DNA of 64,000 nucleotides from the NCBI RefSeq assembly GCF_000003195.3, contig NC_012878.2:55986629-56050628 (forward strand). Direction: 5' to 3'. The notes beneath the pieces were generated by a model. That model was not told the origin of the DNA and did not search any database. It saw nothing but the letters and a program-made list of their open reading frames with translations. This document shows positions 1-11,750 of this stretch, piece by piece (position 1 is the stretch's first letter; each line of letters opens with the position of its first letter). Both the position numbers and the translations under genes were made by a program. The stretch is from Sorghum bicolor (lineage: Eukaryota; Streptophyta; Magnoliopsida; Poales; Poaceae).

Positions 1-69
1 TCACGTGATGTCGTCCTGGGCACGTGGGTCGACAAGAAAAGGCAGAGGCCTGATCTAGTTTGGTTTTGA
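1..69 (+). other. possible 3' end of an upstream gene
   Basis: From base 1 the first frame is open for 22 codons and ends at TGA (67-69), reading SRDVVLGTWVDKKRQ and so on to LVWF. The composition looks protein-like and the following sequence turns AT-rich, as a 3' UTR would. It is too short to identify, and chance is a real alternative. Confidence 0.2.
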
Positions 70-211
70 TTTGAAGAGAAATTCAATTTGAATGAATGGT
101 GGACAACTGGACATCAAATTCGAAGATGTGGTCTGTCTTTTTCCTGAAGAGCTGAAAATACCAAAGTTGCTAGTTTTCTGGTAGAGGAGCCCGCATGTTA
201 GGCGAAGCAGT

Positions 212-212
<1 letters not shown>

Positions 213-252
<40 letters not shown>
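213..252. repeat. T40 homopolymer
   Basis: An uninterrupted run of about 40 T residues. It could be the poly(A) tail of a minus-strand retroposed sequence or simple slippage; no matching target-site duplication was found. Confidence 0.9.
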
Positions 253-253
<1 letters not shown>

Positions 254-1558
254 AAACATGATTGCCTCATTGTCATGGGTTGGCCTATAGTGGTGATTGG
301 TCCAGCTTTCTCTTCCTCTAGAGCATGGAGCAGCGCATGCCCAGTACTGCCCAATTCAGTTTTGTTGGTTTTTATTTACTTGCATCGCTAAAATTGGGCC
401 TGTTTTTTTTCCCCACAAAAAATAAGGCCTGGAAGGCTAAAAGAAGATAGTGTTTAGAGCAGAAATCTTGATAGTAGTTACAACACTGAAATTAGAAGCT
501 TGTTTGGCTTATCTCCTCTCCTTTTCATTCCAGGTGAGATTGATGTCTGGAGTTTAAGGACCAACAGGCTCCTTATCTCCATCTTCTCCAGCTGAATATC
601 TGTATTTGGATCCATTCTCTAAATTTTCAAGATTTCTAGCTTATTCGCCAATTTGATTTCTGCATCACATGACTTACCTGACCTTTTGTTTGTACAGTTT
701 TCTCAAACTGATTTGTGATGTTCCTTCACTGAAACTATTGCAAAAAAAGAACTATGAGACTGCTGTCAATAATAGCTTATCAGTATTCTCTTAAAAAGCG
801 ACTCATCAGCATTACGATAAATGTTGATGGCTGAGTGTTCTTTGCCTTCATCTATTGCTATCTTTGGACTCTAGTCACGTCATATAAACTATATTTTGTT
901 GACTAATTTTGGATTCTGAAGAAAACACCAATTTTATCTTGATCAGTCACCACCACACGTATAAGTGGATGGTGAGGGCCTGCTTATTCATTGTTCTTCC
1001 TTTTGCCTCCTTGAATTCATAGCTTGTTGCCTGGACAGCACGAAGCGTTGATATAGGCAGTAGGTGGAAGTTTTTGCCTTCTATGTTGCCCCTCTCCCCT
1101 AAATTGGAGGTGAATCATGAATTTATGCAGTCTGCCTATTTCAGAATTTAATCATATTTTGAAATAAATTGCATGAGGGTTAAAAATCTAGCATTTAATT
1201 TTCATTTTTAAAATGAAACCATTTGAACATCCTTTTGCCAGAAGATTGAACTGCAGTATGTCCCTTTTTCATTTAAAAATATCAAAATTCATGCATTCTA
1301 TGTTTACTGGAAAACTCAATGAATCAAATTTGTAGAAATATATCTTGTATGCATATATTTTCCCATTATGTGAACACCTTCAGTGTGTGTCGCTTCCTTC
1401 TTTTTATCATGTTTGTTCTTTGCTTTGTCTTACATATGACTTAGAGCAACAAGATGTTTTTGTTGGATAGATTAAACTGATAATCAGGCATTCTTCTCTG
1501 CATCCCTTCTAATCTATGTTGTTACTGATTTTGCAGGAACTCAGAAGAGTTTGCAATC

Positions 1559-3186
1559 ATGAAATCGCCAGCACGCCAACAACAGAACAACAGGATCCAC
1601 ACGGTTGCTTCACCAGACAGGGAGTGCCCTGGTAGAGGTAACAACAACAATGGAGTTCCACAGACCTATCCAGATGACAAGAAAGGCTCTTCATCAGGGA
1701 GTGAGGGGTCCATCTGGCCAAAGTTTGCAATCACCCTTTCAAACAGGGAAAAGGAAGAGGATTTCCTGGTGTTCAAAGGATCCAAACTGCCTCAAAGACC
1801 CAAGAAAAGAGCCAAGGTCATCCAGAGAACCGTCAATGTATGACCCTATCATAATAGCTTCTGATTTGAAGAAATTATTTTCTGTTAAACTGAATGCGAT
1901 CAATCCACATCAATGTGCATAGGGTATTATGTTGCTGTCCATGGTAATACTATCTCCATACCAAAAGAATACAATTCTTGCTTCCCATGGAGTTAAACAA
2001 TTTTAAATTTGACCAAATTTATACAAAAAAACCAAATAACTATCATTACATTAATTATAGAACATATTTTCATAGTAAATCTATTGGAAGACATAAATGT
2101 TGATATTATTTTCTATAAATTTCGTCAAACTGAAGAAAGTTTGAGTTGTCTCAAACCTAGAATCTTTTTTCTGAGCACAGAGGGATTAGGTAAATATACC
2201 TTGCTTCACGCAGAGAGATTCCAAACTCATAATATGCAAATGCCAGCAGACAGCAGTACTGTGCATGTTCATTAAAAAAATATACTCCAAACTGTAGGGT
2301 TACTGCTGGAAAACATAAATTTGACCAGTGTTGTAATTTTTAACTTTGTTTATGCACTATTATTAATAGATCCAGCCATACAGGGCATCAGGTCACATGG
2401 ACCATAGACCTGCCTCTGTGAACTCTGCCTGATCTGTCCCCTGAACACTGGAGACCTGCAAATAAAATAGCGCTCGGTGGGTACCTGGACATTTGATTTG
2501 CTTACCAAGAAGCACCCATAGCACCATAGCATGCTTCTGTATGAAGCAAATAAGTTGATGCCTCCCATCTGGTTGTCCCCTCAATGCTTGATGAGTTGCA
2601 CAGTTGCACTGCTGGTTCCTACTATCACTGCAACTGCTCTTATTTGAAACTGCAGAACTTCCTACTAGCTTGATGTCATCAGAGAATGTCACGATTGTTT
2701 TATTGATTAGCTAATATGCTACTGCTATTGAGCCAGAGTTGCTTTGCTATATCAATTTAATTCACATCTAATATTTTTTTTGGCGAAAAGAATATATTAG
2801 ATATGAACTGAACTGATATATTACTCCTATGTGATTTGTTTTGAGGTCCAAGCATCCATGGAACTAACCTTAAGAACACTCTGTCTTGTATTTTTATGTA
2901 TCTCTTGAGTTTGCATATGAGAAAAACCATCATTCTGTGATTCTTGCCTAAATAGTGTTCATTTGCAGTTTGTATGCCCAGGAACGTGGCTATGTGACTT
3001 GACTCTCGAAAGGTATGAAGTCCGGGAGAAGAAGGTTTCCAAGAAGGTGGGTGGATTGTGGAATGTCGACATCTATCAATTTCATACTCTTGGAGGAATT
3101 CATTCAGTCAGCTGACATTTGAACTGATTTTGCAGCGCCCTAGGGGATTGAAAGCTATGCATGACATGGATAGTGACTCGGAATAA
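1559..3186 (+). CDS. DUF1639 family protein
   Basis: Three coding exons are visible: 1559-1837, 2969-3046 and 3136-3186, joined by GT-AG introns in phase 0, giving 135 residues. The DUF1639 signature runs across all exons: WPKFAITLSNREKEEDF then KLPQRPKKRAKVIQ in exon 1, WLCDLTLERYEVREKKVSKK in exon 2, and RPRGLKAM before an acidic end (DMDSDSE) in exon 3. The family is plant-specific and has no known biochemical role; the Lys/Arg-rich stretch could be a nuclear signal (inference). The reading frame stays open upstream of the ATG to an acceptor (TTTTGCAG, ending 1536), reading NSEEFAI, so the true start may lie in an earlier exon, possibly outside the window. Intron 1 (1838-2968) holds AT-rich repeat debris but no gene. 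A 3' UTR probably follows, with AATAAA-like signals near 3580. Confidence 0.85.
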
Positions 3187-4968
3187 AGAAGAAAAGAGCA
3201 CTGAACATGAGAAGCTGAATATTAGAAAGAAGGCCAGGACAGATCCAGCATATGGAGGTCGATGATAAAGCATCCTGATTGAATGAATGGCCTGATCAAC
3301 AGGTCACCATTTCTCACGATTGCTACTGGAGATCAATTTGTTCCAAAAGGACTAGCTTGTGGAGATCGGAGGACAAACCAAATGTAAGGAACTGCACAGA
3401 AGAAAAAGAGAGGAGAGAAGCAGGAGCTGGAATTCCTGAACATTAGCAAACCATTCAGTTCCCTGTAAAGCAGCAACGCTGTTTTGCAAAGCCTCTCATG
3501 TTAATTTCGCACTGCCAAATATCAACGTGATCGCGAAGCTAGCCAGTCCTGGCGCGTCTAGTTTGCCGGGTTATCTGACAATAAAAATTAATGTGAATCT
3601 GAAAGGGCCTTCCATAGTTTCTTTTTTTCTCATGGTGCTGTATAAAGGTTCAGTGTACATTCATTCAGGAGCATGAGACTGTCCAGCACTCCAGTGTGAG
3701 TGGATCAGGATTCAGGCAACACAAATGATTGCACCTCTTTGTGTAATTCAGGACAGACAGACTTGTAAATTTTGAAAGTTTCAGTAGTTTTTATACAGAC
3801 CTACCCTCTCCGTCCTAGAAAATAGAAAAAATTCCTATTAACACTAGAAACTTGTCTTTTCTTATTTACCCCCCTTTCAGTTTTTCTTTCCTATCTGACA
3901 CTCCCGTTACTTTAGAGTTGTAACGGTGTCAAGTTTCAGACGAAAATATAGTTCTGCCTTTGTTTTTTTTTTTTGTGTTCCTTTTTGCTTGCTAAAGAGA
4001 AACATGACAGTGGGAAATAAAAAGGCCAAAAAACAACAATAGCTAGTAAAAGGGAACGCCACGACTAGAAAAAAAAAACAACAGAGGTAAGCAGTCTTTT
4101 CTTTGGGGACTTGAAAATTTAAATCATTGAAGTGTCAAGTTTGGGTGCCAAATAAAAGTAGAAGTTTTCTTAGTGTTAGATAGAAAAAAAATCCTAAGAA
4201 AAAGTGCAATTGTAAGTTTAGGATAAGTCAAATTTTCTTAAGTTTATCTAAGATTTTGACACGTACTTTAATTTGGATTTGATATTTAACATATACTAAC
4301 AAGATTTAAAAGATCCGTCTCATAAATTATAGACAAATTATACAATTAATTTTTTTATCTATATTTAATGTTTCATACATGTATAGTAAAATTTGATGTG
4401 ACAAGAAATCTTAAAAAGTTTTTGAATTTTGCCTGCTGCAGCCTGCAGGTAGCCTTGGCCACGTCTGGCTGGCTGTGGCTGCCTCAACGCGTAGCCTCGT
4501 GGCGGACGGCACGTCGTAGTCGGCCGGACGGCGACGAGCAAGGCTTGTCTGATTTTTTTTTTTTCCAAAACAAGAGAGAACAAATCAGGCGTTGGGACTC
4601 AAAGGAATTCGACGAGCAGCCTCAACAGCACAAAAGGGGTAGTAGATTAAGGTTGCATTATTTGCTTGTATCGCTCGGTGCTTTACAGCAGCAAAGAGGG
4701 AGAGAGGGAAAGAAAGCGAGAGAGCTGCTGCTTTGTTAACCTGCTTTAGTTCTACGCTTTGCCCCCCTTTATCTCTCAAAATAAAAGCGTCGCTTTTCTC
4801 TGCGAATGAGATGCAAATACCTCCCAAAGGCGATACGTACATACGTGGCTTTCACTTCGCAATAAACAAAAGAGGGGGTGAAAAGTCACAATCTGAAGCT
4901 ACGAGGGAAATCATGATGAAGCGACATTTTCTCATCATCAGACGAATTAAGTTCAATGTTCCTGCTTA
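3187..4968. other. 3' UTR and intergenic DNA with MITE debris
   Basis: The 3' UTR of the DUF1639 gene occupies roughly the first 400-600 bases. Bases about 4287-4426 resemble the inner part of the GGCCTTGTTTAG MITE family (CTATATTTAATGTTTCATAC, then GATGTGACAAGAAATCTT) but lack both termini. Nothing else is recognisable; short open frames here are not convincing. Confidence 0.6.
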
Positions 4969-5146
4969 GGCCTTGTTTGGTTCCACCAACTAAATTTTAG
5001 CTAGCTAAAATTATTTTAGCTACTATTGGGTGACTAATGGAACTAAACTATTTTAGCTTCTTTTAGTCAATGTGTTTGGAACTTTAGCTACTAAAGTGAC
5101 TAAAGTTTAGCTAGCTAAAATTTAGTTGGTGGAACCAAACAGGGCC
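4969..5146. mobile_element. Tourist-like MITE, complete
   Basis: A near-palindromic 178 bp element. It starts GGCCTTGTTTGGTTCCACCA and ends with the inverted equivalent (TGGAACCAAACAGGGCC), with the internal palindrome TTTTAGCTAGCTAAAA repeated on both arms. It is flanked by TTA on both sides (4966-4968 and 5147-5149), the 3 bp target duplication typical of PIF/Harbinger elements. It has no coding capacity. Confidence 0.85.
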
Positions 5147-5371
5147 TTAATTAAAGAAAAAACAGAATCTGGGCAACGACACGATGTTCACTCTGAATCA
5201 ATCAATGCTGCTACAGAAACGATCTGAATCTCTGAACCAAAAGAATTCCACGGGTGGGGTGGTACAAAGCACAGGTCAGGAACACAAACACACACAGGCA
5301 AGCAAGAAGAAGGCATCACGCGACGCATGTCGACAGCACTACGGCGGCTCTCGTTCGTCTAGGAGACATCA

Positions 5372-5563
5372 TCAGTGGCGCAGGTTGCCGAGGAGGAGCG
5401 CGACGGCCGGGCAGAGCACGGCGGCAACGAGCGACGAGGAGACGGACGCGGCGCCGGAGGTGGGGCTCGGCGCGGGGGCGTCGGCGGCGAAGGCGACGCC
5501 GGCGAAGGCGGATACGGCGACGGCCGCGACGACGGCGGCGCGCAACATCTTGGAGGAGGCCAT
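5372..5563 (-). CDS. arabinogalactan peptide (GPI-anchored, 63 aa)
   Basis: A 63-residue precursor with the three-part layout of AG-peptides. Residues 1-26 are an N-terminal signal peptide ending AGVAFA. The mature core is tiny, ADAPAPSPTSG, with the Ala-Pro/Ser-Pro pairs that are hydroxylated and decorated with arabinogalactan. A C-terminal hydrophobic tail (SSLVAAVLCPAVALLLGN) is the expected GPI-attachment signal. The protein should be exported and held at the outer face of the plasma membrane or in the wall. I chose the internal Met at 5563 because the signal peptide begins there; the frame extends upstream through the transcribed leader. The gene is a single exon. The coding strand is very GC-rich, producing long spurious frames on the opposite strand. 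Confidence 0.88.
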   Translation of the reverse strand: MASSKMLRAAVVAAVAVSAFAGVAFAADAPAPSPTSGAASVSSSLVAAVLCPAVALLLGNLRH

Positions 5564-5640
5564 GACGATTTGGAAGCTAGCGAACAGAGATTTGCCTGCG
5601 CTAGCTTTTGAGCTGAGCTCGTAGGGAAATTGCAAACGAT

Positions 5641-5697
5641 TTGTGTGTGTGTGTGTGTGTGTGAGGTCGGAGGTGGTGAGAGCGCGTGTGTTTATAG
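5641..5697 (-). promoter_or_regulatory. TATA box and (GT)n leader of the AG-peptide gene
   Basis: On the minus strand TATAAA lies at 5691-5696, about 130 bp before the start codon, in CACCTATAAACACACG. A dinucleotide microsatellite of about eleven GT units (5642-5663) falls in the predicted 5' UTR. Length variation there could alter leader length. Confidence 0.65.
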
Positions 5698-5746
5698 GTG
5701 GGCGGAGGAGAAGGTTTGGTGGGCCCACGTTCACAGTCTGGCTGGC

Positions 5747-6781
5747 CTATTTCCCATCAGCCAGCTCATAATTAGTGGCAGCCCATAATTTAGCGTAAAG
5801 TTAGAAGACTGATGGTTTTCAGTCACATAAAACCAAAGCTACAATTAGTAGCAGAGATTTTTTCTACTAATACAAGAGAATTCATAATTGTGATTTTGGG
5901 GACTTGCTTTTTTAAAATTGGCAGCCAATGCAAGAAAGTGAAAGCGCAGGATGGTCTGGGCACCAGACAGCAGTACACCTCATCAGAGAATTTGATTAGT
6001 TCTTGATAATATGAGTATCCAGCAAAGCACAGATCAGCAGAGCTTTAGGTTGCAGTACAGTCTGGTTCCATGAAACCACCTGCATGCATATCGCATACTC
6101 AATAATGAAAGAGTACAGCATAGAGACAGTACGATAATGAAAGAGTACAGCATATGGTAATTGATTCTTGACAAATTTGTATTGAACTTCTTGGAAAAGT
6201 TCAGTCTGCTCAATAATGAAAGAGTACAGCATAGAGAAGAGACGGCACGATGTCACAAAGATGGTCAATTGGAGCTACTAATAATAGTACAAACGAGGAT
6301 GCCCTGTCACACAGGTATTTACTTGAAGTCACAGGCACCATAATTACTATTACTGCAAATGTGGCCAAGCATGTACCTGAAGTTTCAGGAAAAACGACAG
6401 CTACCTCTTACCTGCTTCATTAAATTTTTTTTTTCCAGACATACTACTAATTCTACAAAGGTTAGCTGTGTGTATTGTTGGCTTCTTTTGAACTTTATGC
6501 ACGCTGTCAGCTAAGATTCTCCTGTTTGTTCAGTGGCAACCAACTAGTTCTCCGTAATGATTATTGGACACATGGCAAATATGTCCTTGTAGACTGTTTC
6601 ACATTTCAGTATTTCATTCATACGTGCAAGTTTGGCTGACCGGATACAAATGAATATCGTGCAATTTATCAGAGACTCTGACAATTAATCCGCTCGGTTT
6701 GACTATGATATTAAGAACAAAATAATCCTAAGCAAAAGTCACCCAGGACAAGTTGTTTGTATTTCCTCTTTCTTTATTCTA
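5747..6781. other. intergenic, with a triplicated short motif
   Basis: No gene is supported. The motif ATAATGAAAGAGTACAGCAT occurs three times between about 6100 and 6236 (near 6103, 6133 and 6215), twice followed by AGAGA. Otherwise the region is ordinary AT-rich spacer. Confidence 0.55.
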
Positions 6782-7031
6782 CTACCCCTATTCCAAATTA
6801 TAAGTCATTTCAAGAATTTTGAAGAGTCAAAGCATGTCCTGACCAAAATTATAGAGAATTATAAAGATTTTTGGCAACAAATAGGTATACTATAAAAATA
6901 TAATTGATGAAGAATCTAATGATACTTAGTTGGCATCATAAATGTTACTATCTTATCATATAAATTTGATCAAACTTGAAATGTTTTGACTCTTTAAGAT
7001 TCTTGGAATGACTTTGTAATTTGGGATGGAG
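6782..7031. mobile_element. Stowaway-like MITE
   Basis: The element opens CTACCCCTATTCCAAATTAT and closes with the inverted match (TAATTTGGGATGGAGTA). Internal arms AAGAATTTTGAAGAGTCAAA and TTGACTCTTTAAGATTCTTG are also inverted. This is the CTCCCTCCGTTCC family of grass Stowaway/mariner MITEs, expected to duplicate TA. A sibling lies at 53975-54227. Confidence 0.75.
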
Positions 7032-8041
7032 TATTCAGTGACAGTGAGATGCAAGGCACTATGTTGTGCTTAATAAGAACACTGCTGCAAAAATAAGCAG
7101 AATGAGTTGTTCTCCCTTACCAATGATGCTATCAGCTCAATGGCATCCTATTCTCCAATTTCATGATCGTCTATCAGAGAACCCATACCTTTCATGTCTG
7201 TCCCTTACTGACACACGGCATACCTAGCTTGACTAAAATGTTTCGAGTCACCATCGTTTCTTATTTTTCGAGTCACCATCTGATGTACATAGAAGTACCA
7301 AAACCTTGTGAACTTGGAGTTTAAGGGAGCAGCGCAATCGCTAGATCTTCCTTTTTTCTTGAAGGTAACTTCATAGACAGTTACCAAATATATATAGATA
7401 GAAATTTTTCAGGGGAATGCTATAATTGAACCGTAGATTATCCACAGTTTCAAGATTATTCTACGAGACTTCTCGTCGAAGAACAAAGTGCTCTTTGTGC
7501 AATATGCTTATCATTCTAGAAAGCAGTATACTCCCTAGCCCTTAGGGCATCTAATTCTGATCCTCAGCTATCCTTCCTCCCCATCCTGCTGCCACTTTAA
7601 AAGAGATACACCTTTTGTTTTGTTGTGCAATTTCATCAGTAGCTCTCTGTCTATCTATAAGCACCGTTGCTCTTGTTGCAGGACCTTTATCTGCAAATTT
7701 CACCACTTGTGCAGCTCTGAATACTCTTGGAAGGAAACATGGTACACACACATGGACTTTACTAGTATTCGGTTCGTTTGCTTTTCATTCTTGCAGTTAG
7801 GAATCATCTGAAGTTTCACATCTTTCCTGCATACCTCTGTGTGCCTATGTTCAGACATAAACTGCCGAAACTTTTTTTTCCTTTGAAATAGAGGAACTAA
7901 CTAGGAAGTTCTATGATTGCCGGCCTTAACATTTTATAGAAATTATGCTACGGTCAAAGCATACAGAATTTGCTAAATTTGGAAATATCCCAAACTGATT
8001 TTCTTTTCTTTTCTTTTTGGCAGCAGCAACATCAGAGGAAG
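7032..8041 (+). other. upstream region and probable 5' UTR of the lectin gene
   Basis: No separate gene is seen. The lectin exon is preceded by a good acceptor (TTCTTTTTGGCAG, ending 8023), so an upstream exon exists. One option is an exon ending at ATG|GTACAC (ATG at 7739-7741): joined to 8024 it would add MQQHQRK in frame before the Met at 8042. Confidence 0.4.
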
Positions 8042-8744
8042 ATGGTGGTGTCGAAGAAGCTGATGAAAGTTGGGCCATGGGGTGGCACCGGGGGACACCC
8101 GTGGGACGACGGCGGCCACTCCGGGATCCGCAGCATCACCATATCCTACGACCACCGGTGCATGGAATCCATCAGCGTGGAGTACGACAGGGACGGCCTG
8201 GCCGTCCCCGGCGAGCGGCACGGAGGCGCCGCCGCCAGCCACACGACTCAGGCACGTTCATGTTCACCGCCATCAGTCTGTCAGTCACAGTGACAGTGAC
8301 ACAGCTCAGCTGGGTTTCTGAAGTCTGAACCGTGCGCACGCTCGTACGCAGATCAAGCTGAGCTGCCCGGACGAGTACCTGACCACGGTGAGCGGGCACT
8401 ACGCGCCGATCGCGCACGGCGGCTCGCCGGTGATCCGGTCGCTGGCGTTCCGGACCAACCTGAGGGCGTACGGGCCGTTCGGCGCGGCGGAGGGCACGCC
8501 GTTCTCGTTCCCGGTGGTGGGAGGCGTCATCGTCGGCTTCTACGGGAGGAGCGGATGGCAGCTCGACGCCGTCGGCCTCTACGTCGCGCCGCTGCGCCCG
8601 GAGACCACGTACGACAGGGTACAGAAGCTCGGCCTCATGGCCTACCGGGCAGTCTGGCAGCGGATCGGGACCCAGATGCAGCAGCAGCAGGATGAGCCGG
8701 TGAAAAAGGAGAACGGCAACGCGCAGATTGTTCACACGACATAA
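8042..8744 (+). CDS. jacalin-related lectin, single domain
   Basis: Two coding exons, 8042-8251 and 8352-8744, give 200 residues with one jacalin-like beta-prism domain. The N-terminal glycine loop is GPWGGTGGHPWDDG, followed by GIRSITISYDHRCMESISVEY. The domain closes with GFYGRSGWQLDAVGLYV, whose GRSGWQLD matches the carbohydrate-binding loop of mannose-specific members. These lectins bind cell-surface or pathogen glycans and are often stress- or jasmonate-responsive. About 40 residues of Gln/Lys-rich tail (QQQQDEPVKKENGN) follow the domain. Reading frame requires the 100 bp intron to start with GC (CAG|GCACGT) and end at CGCAG; no GT donor nearby keeps both frame and homology without adding residues. 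A start codon in an upstream exon is possible. Confidence 0.88.
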
Positions 8745-9572
8745 GGATGCCAACCAAAGCTTACAATCTATGCAGTCTGAATGTAAAGAATCTAGTGTGC
8801 TGAACCTGAAGTGCTTGATATGAACACTTTCGCAGAGTTTCTGTAGAAGATGGCATGATTTGAATTTTAGCTACCCCAGCTAACGGTCATGCGCGGAAGG
8901 ACCCGCCAGGAATTAACGATCAACGACCTTTACACTACAGCCGGCTAAAACTAATGGTAGCGACGTCTAACAGCTCGGCTGACAATGGTTGGCCGTAACA
9001 AATCATTTCCAAGCAAGAACTCTGGCTATCCACTCAAAAAAAAACTCTTGCTATCGTTTCTGCTACGATGCTCGGTTTGGCGTCCAAGCCAACGGTTCTG
9101 CCCTAGGTCGACCGAACAACGTGGCAAGGCCTGCTACGCAAAAGGGGTAGCACGGGCGGCAAACTCTGCCATACACATTTTAAACAGTACACAACTCGAT
9201 GAAGCAATTGGAGGGCTTAGTCAAATGGGGATGCAAAGCCACAATAGGCTAGACAAACATAAAAAAAAAAGCACCCGACTATCCAGTTTCAGGAACGAAA
9301 CAGAATCCAATAACAGGGAGGCTAATCACAACCAGCAAAAGTTTGCAAACAAAGCAGCAATCAAGTGCCAAGCAATTTTTGACATGCAATGACACGGCAA
9401 CAAAGCAGTAATCAAGAGCCAAGCAATTTTTTGTTATGAAATGACACACGGCAGCATCTTAACATGGTTTGTTCTAGTTCTAGCAAGTCTCACTTCAAGT
9501 CTCAAAACTGTTGGAACATAGATAAACATAAGCTGGGACTATGAGCACCAACAGCCCCTTGACAGAACAAGC
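8745..9572. other. convergent 3' UTRs of lectin and eL28 genes
   Basis: No coding sequence is supported. Bases about 9349-9456 contain an imperfect tandem duplication of roughly 53 bp (CAAAGCAGCAATCAAG / CAAAGCAGTAATCAAG, then GCCAAGCAATTTTT in both), in the probable 3' UTR of the eL28 gene. Confidence 0.55.
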
Positions 9573-10791
9573 TTAGTGCTTGGGCTGCCTGTTCTTCTTC
9601 TTGACACCAGACTTGGCAACCTGGAGGCTGCGGTACACTGAGCTCAGCCTAGCAAGAGCCGGCTTGGTCAGATCAGGCCTGTAGTAGTTGTCGCTAACCT
9701 GCATGGTGAACAAAATGCAAATTAGAATATTCAGCAATTATATGGTATACCAGCAAGTTCAAACAGGATCGGCAATCCTAGTGTAAATAAAAACTGAGCG
9801 AGTATTATTAGCAAAACTTCTCTAAAGGGGAAAAAAACGGGCCTCAATCATACAAGACTTGTGTAACCTGCAAGATCAGCTCAGAAGCCAAGTGTATCAG
9901 CTTATATTTCATCGAAGAACCAATTGATCGGTTGGTTCTCTCACAAGTTATGGCTCATCACAGCTAAACCTTGGACTAGCTATGGAACCAAATCATATAA
10001 AGATAATTTAGCTACCAACAAAAACTCACGACACCATATAAACCAACATCACAAATAACAATCTTTCAAACAAACACGTTATTTTAAAAAACAATGCTAA
10101 ATAAAAAGGAACATGAAACCTCTATATCCAGAATGCAGCTCAGAAGCCAAGCGTATCAGCTTATATTTCATCGAAGAACCAGTTGATCAGTTGGTCTTCT
10201 TATTTGTTATGGCTCATCACAGCAACAGATTATTATAATAACAAAGTGTGAAAATAATATCCAATACATAAAACAAAGAGTTGTGTGTTGCCATGTATAG
10301 CATGACGAGTACTGCCAATTACCGTAGAGACAAGCATATGCATTTCCATGTGCTAGTACCTGATTTTTCACGGCCTTAGCCATCTTGCGGAACTCCTTGC
10401 GCATCACAGACTTGTGACTGAGCTTAGCAGGTGTGTTCTGCTTCTTGGTCTTGGTAGTTGAGAGGACCACAGCCGAGTCCTTTCCAGCAGCTGGCTGGAT
10501 AGTCACAGTCTTCTTGTTCGCCAAGCCTAACAGAACAAAACAGCCAAAGGAGTCAGCAAAAAAGTAATTTATTATTTATATTACTAGAATCACAATGTGT
10601 TATGTATGCAGGACATCCAGAAACTTCAAAGGAAGCATCATACCAGAGTGTTTGTAGGAGTGGACGTTGTAGAGGTTGTTGGGCTCCTTGGTGAACTGCA
10701 CCTTAGCATTGCCGTTGCCAAACTGCTTCACAAGGAAGGAGTTGTTCTTCCTCACAACCTGCCAGATCAGATCCCCAGGAACGGTTGCCAT
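9573..10791 (-). CDS. RPL28: 60S ribosomal protein eL28
   Basis: Three coding exons on the minus strand (10644-10791, 10360-10526, 9573-9698) give 146 residues, the normal eukaryotic eL28 length. Exon 1 starts [20 protein letters not shown] and contains [12 protein letters not shown]; exon 2 continues [10 protein letters not shown] and [19 protein letters not shown]; exon 3 ends [10 protein letters not shown]. The protein is a basic component of the cytosolic large subunit. Exon junctions restore the frame exactly (phases 1 and 0). A further intron lies in the 5' UTR, from the donor CCG|GTAAGTG at 11287 to an acceptor just upstream of the ATG (near 10804), a common arrangement in plant ribosomal protein genes. 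Intron 2 carries two copies of an 88 bp sequence (9876-9964, 10137-10222). Confidence 0.95.
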
Positions 10792-11374
10792 TTCCCTTCG
10801 CCTAAACAATCAATATGAACTGCCAAATGTGAGATTCCCTAGCAACATTAGACAAGGAGAAAAATAATCATCTGACCATATGCATAAGACATAGGATTGC
10901 AAGAGGAAGCTATAGGCAGTTTTTAGCTAGAGCTGAACATTTGACCGAGTATTTCTAAGACGGATAGCCCTACGCACATGTCTCTACCAGATCTAATTGA
11001 GCGAAGAATAGATTTAGGCCAACCTTAACACAGAACAAGTGCAAAATAAGATGCGAGGAGACTACAGCAACCTAAACAACGACGAATCATCATGTATACA
11101 CTAAGCCCCACAAAACACCAGCCGAATCATACAAACACTTGGATTGGTGGTGTACTAAGCACGGTGATGACCGCTAAATCAGCATCAAGTGGAATCGCCC
11201 AAACTTTACCACGAAATACAGCCGAGAACACGCTACCGGACCTAACAAATCATCGTCGCATGCCGTGAGAGAAGCGATCTCACTTACCGGAGATGAGGTG
11301 CCGCGGCGTCGCGTTGCTCTGTTCCGGGGTTGGGATGGCGGCTGCGGGAGGCCAAGCGGCTCGGAGCCTCGCCT

Positions 11375-11464
11375 ATTTTATACCGGGGGCGTGCTCGTAA
11401 ACCCTAATTTCTAGCAGGCGCTTCATGGGCTTAGTTGGGCTGCACGGGTCGAAGCACCGGCCCA
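11375..11464 (-). promoter_or_regulatory. telo-box and site II promoter of eL28
   Basis: On the minus strand a TATA box (TATAAAAT) lies at 11375-11382. Immediately upstream is a telo-box AAACCCTA (11399-11406, read on +), then two TGGGCT motifs (11426-11431, 11436-11441) and one GGCCCA (11459-11464). Telo-box plus TGGGCY (site II) is the known module of growth- and TCP-regulated translation genes in plants, which fits eL28. Confidence 0.7.
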
Positions 11465-11750
11465 AAAGCACCTGCGCCCCCTCTCGTGCGCGCCCGATTC
11501 TCCCACAGCACATGCCCGCACGCCGGGTGCCCGGGTCTCGCACTCGCCGTTGCTGACGTGCCAATCTTCTACTACTGTTCACTATTCTACAGCACCAGTG
11601 CCGCGCGGCATGACCGCATGGGCACAGGATTGCCGACGACTCGCCGAGGTCGGAGACGTCAGGTGGGATGCGCAAGCACCATGGAGCCAGAAGCGCGGTC
11701 AACGTGACATCAGCTTACACTTCTCGTTTGGCTGATAATTCAGCTAATAA

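Noticed and set aside
5184..5624. 146-codon plus-strand Arg/Ala-rich frame
   Set aside because: Antisense to the AG-peptide gene; composition only.
8172..8753. 193-codon minus-strand frame
   Set aside because: It is antisense to both lectin exons and crosses the intron; the plus strand has clear jacalin homology.
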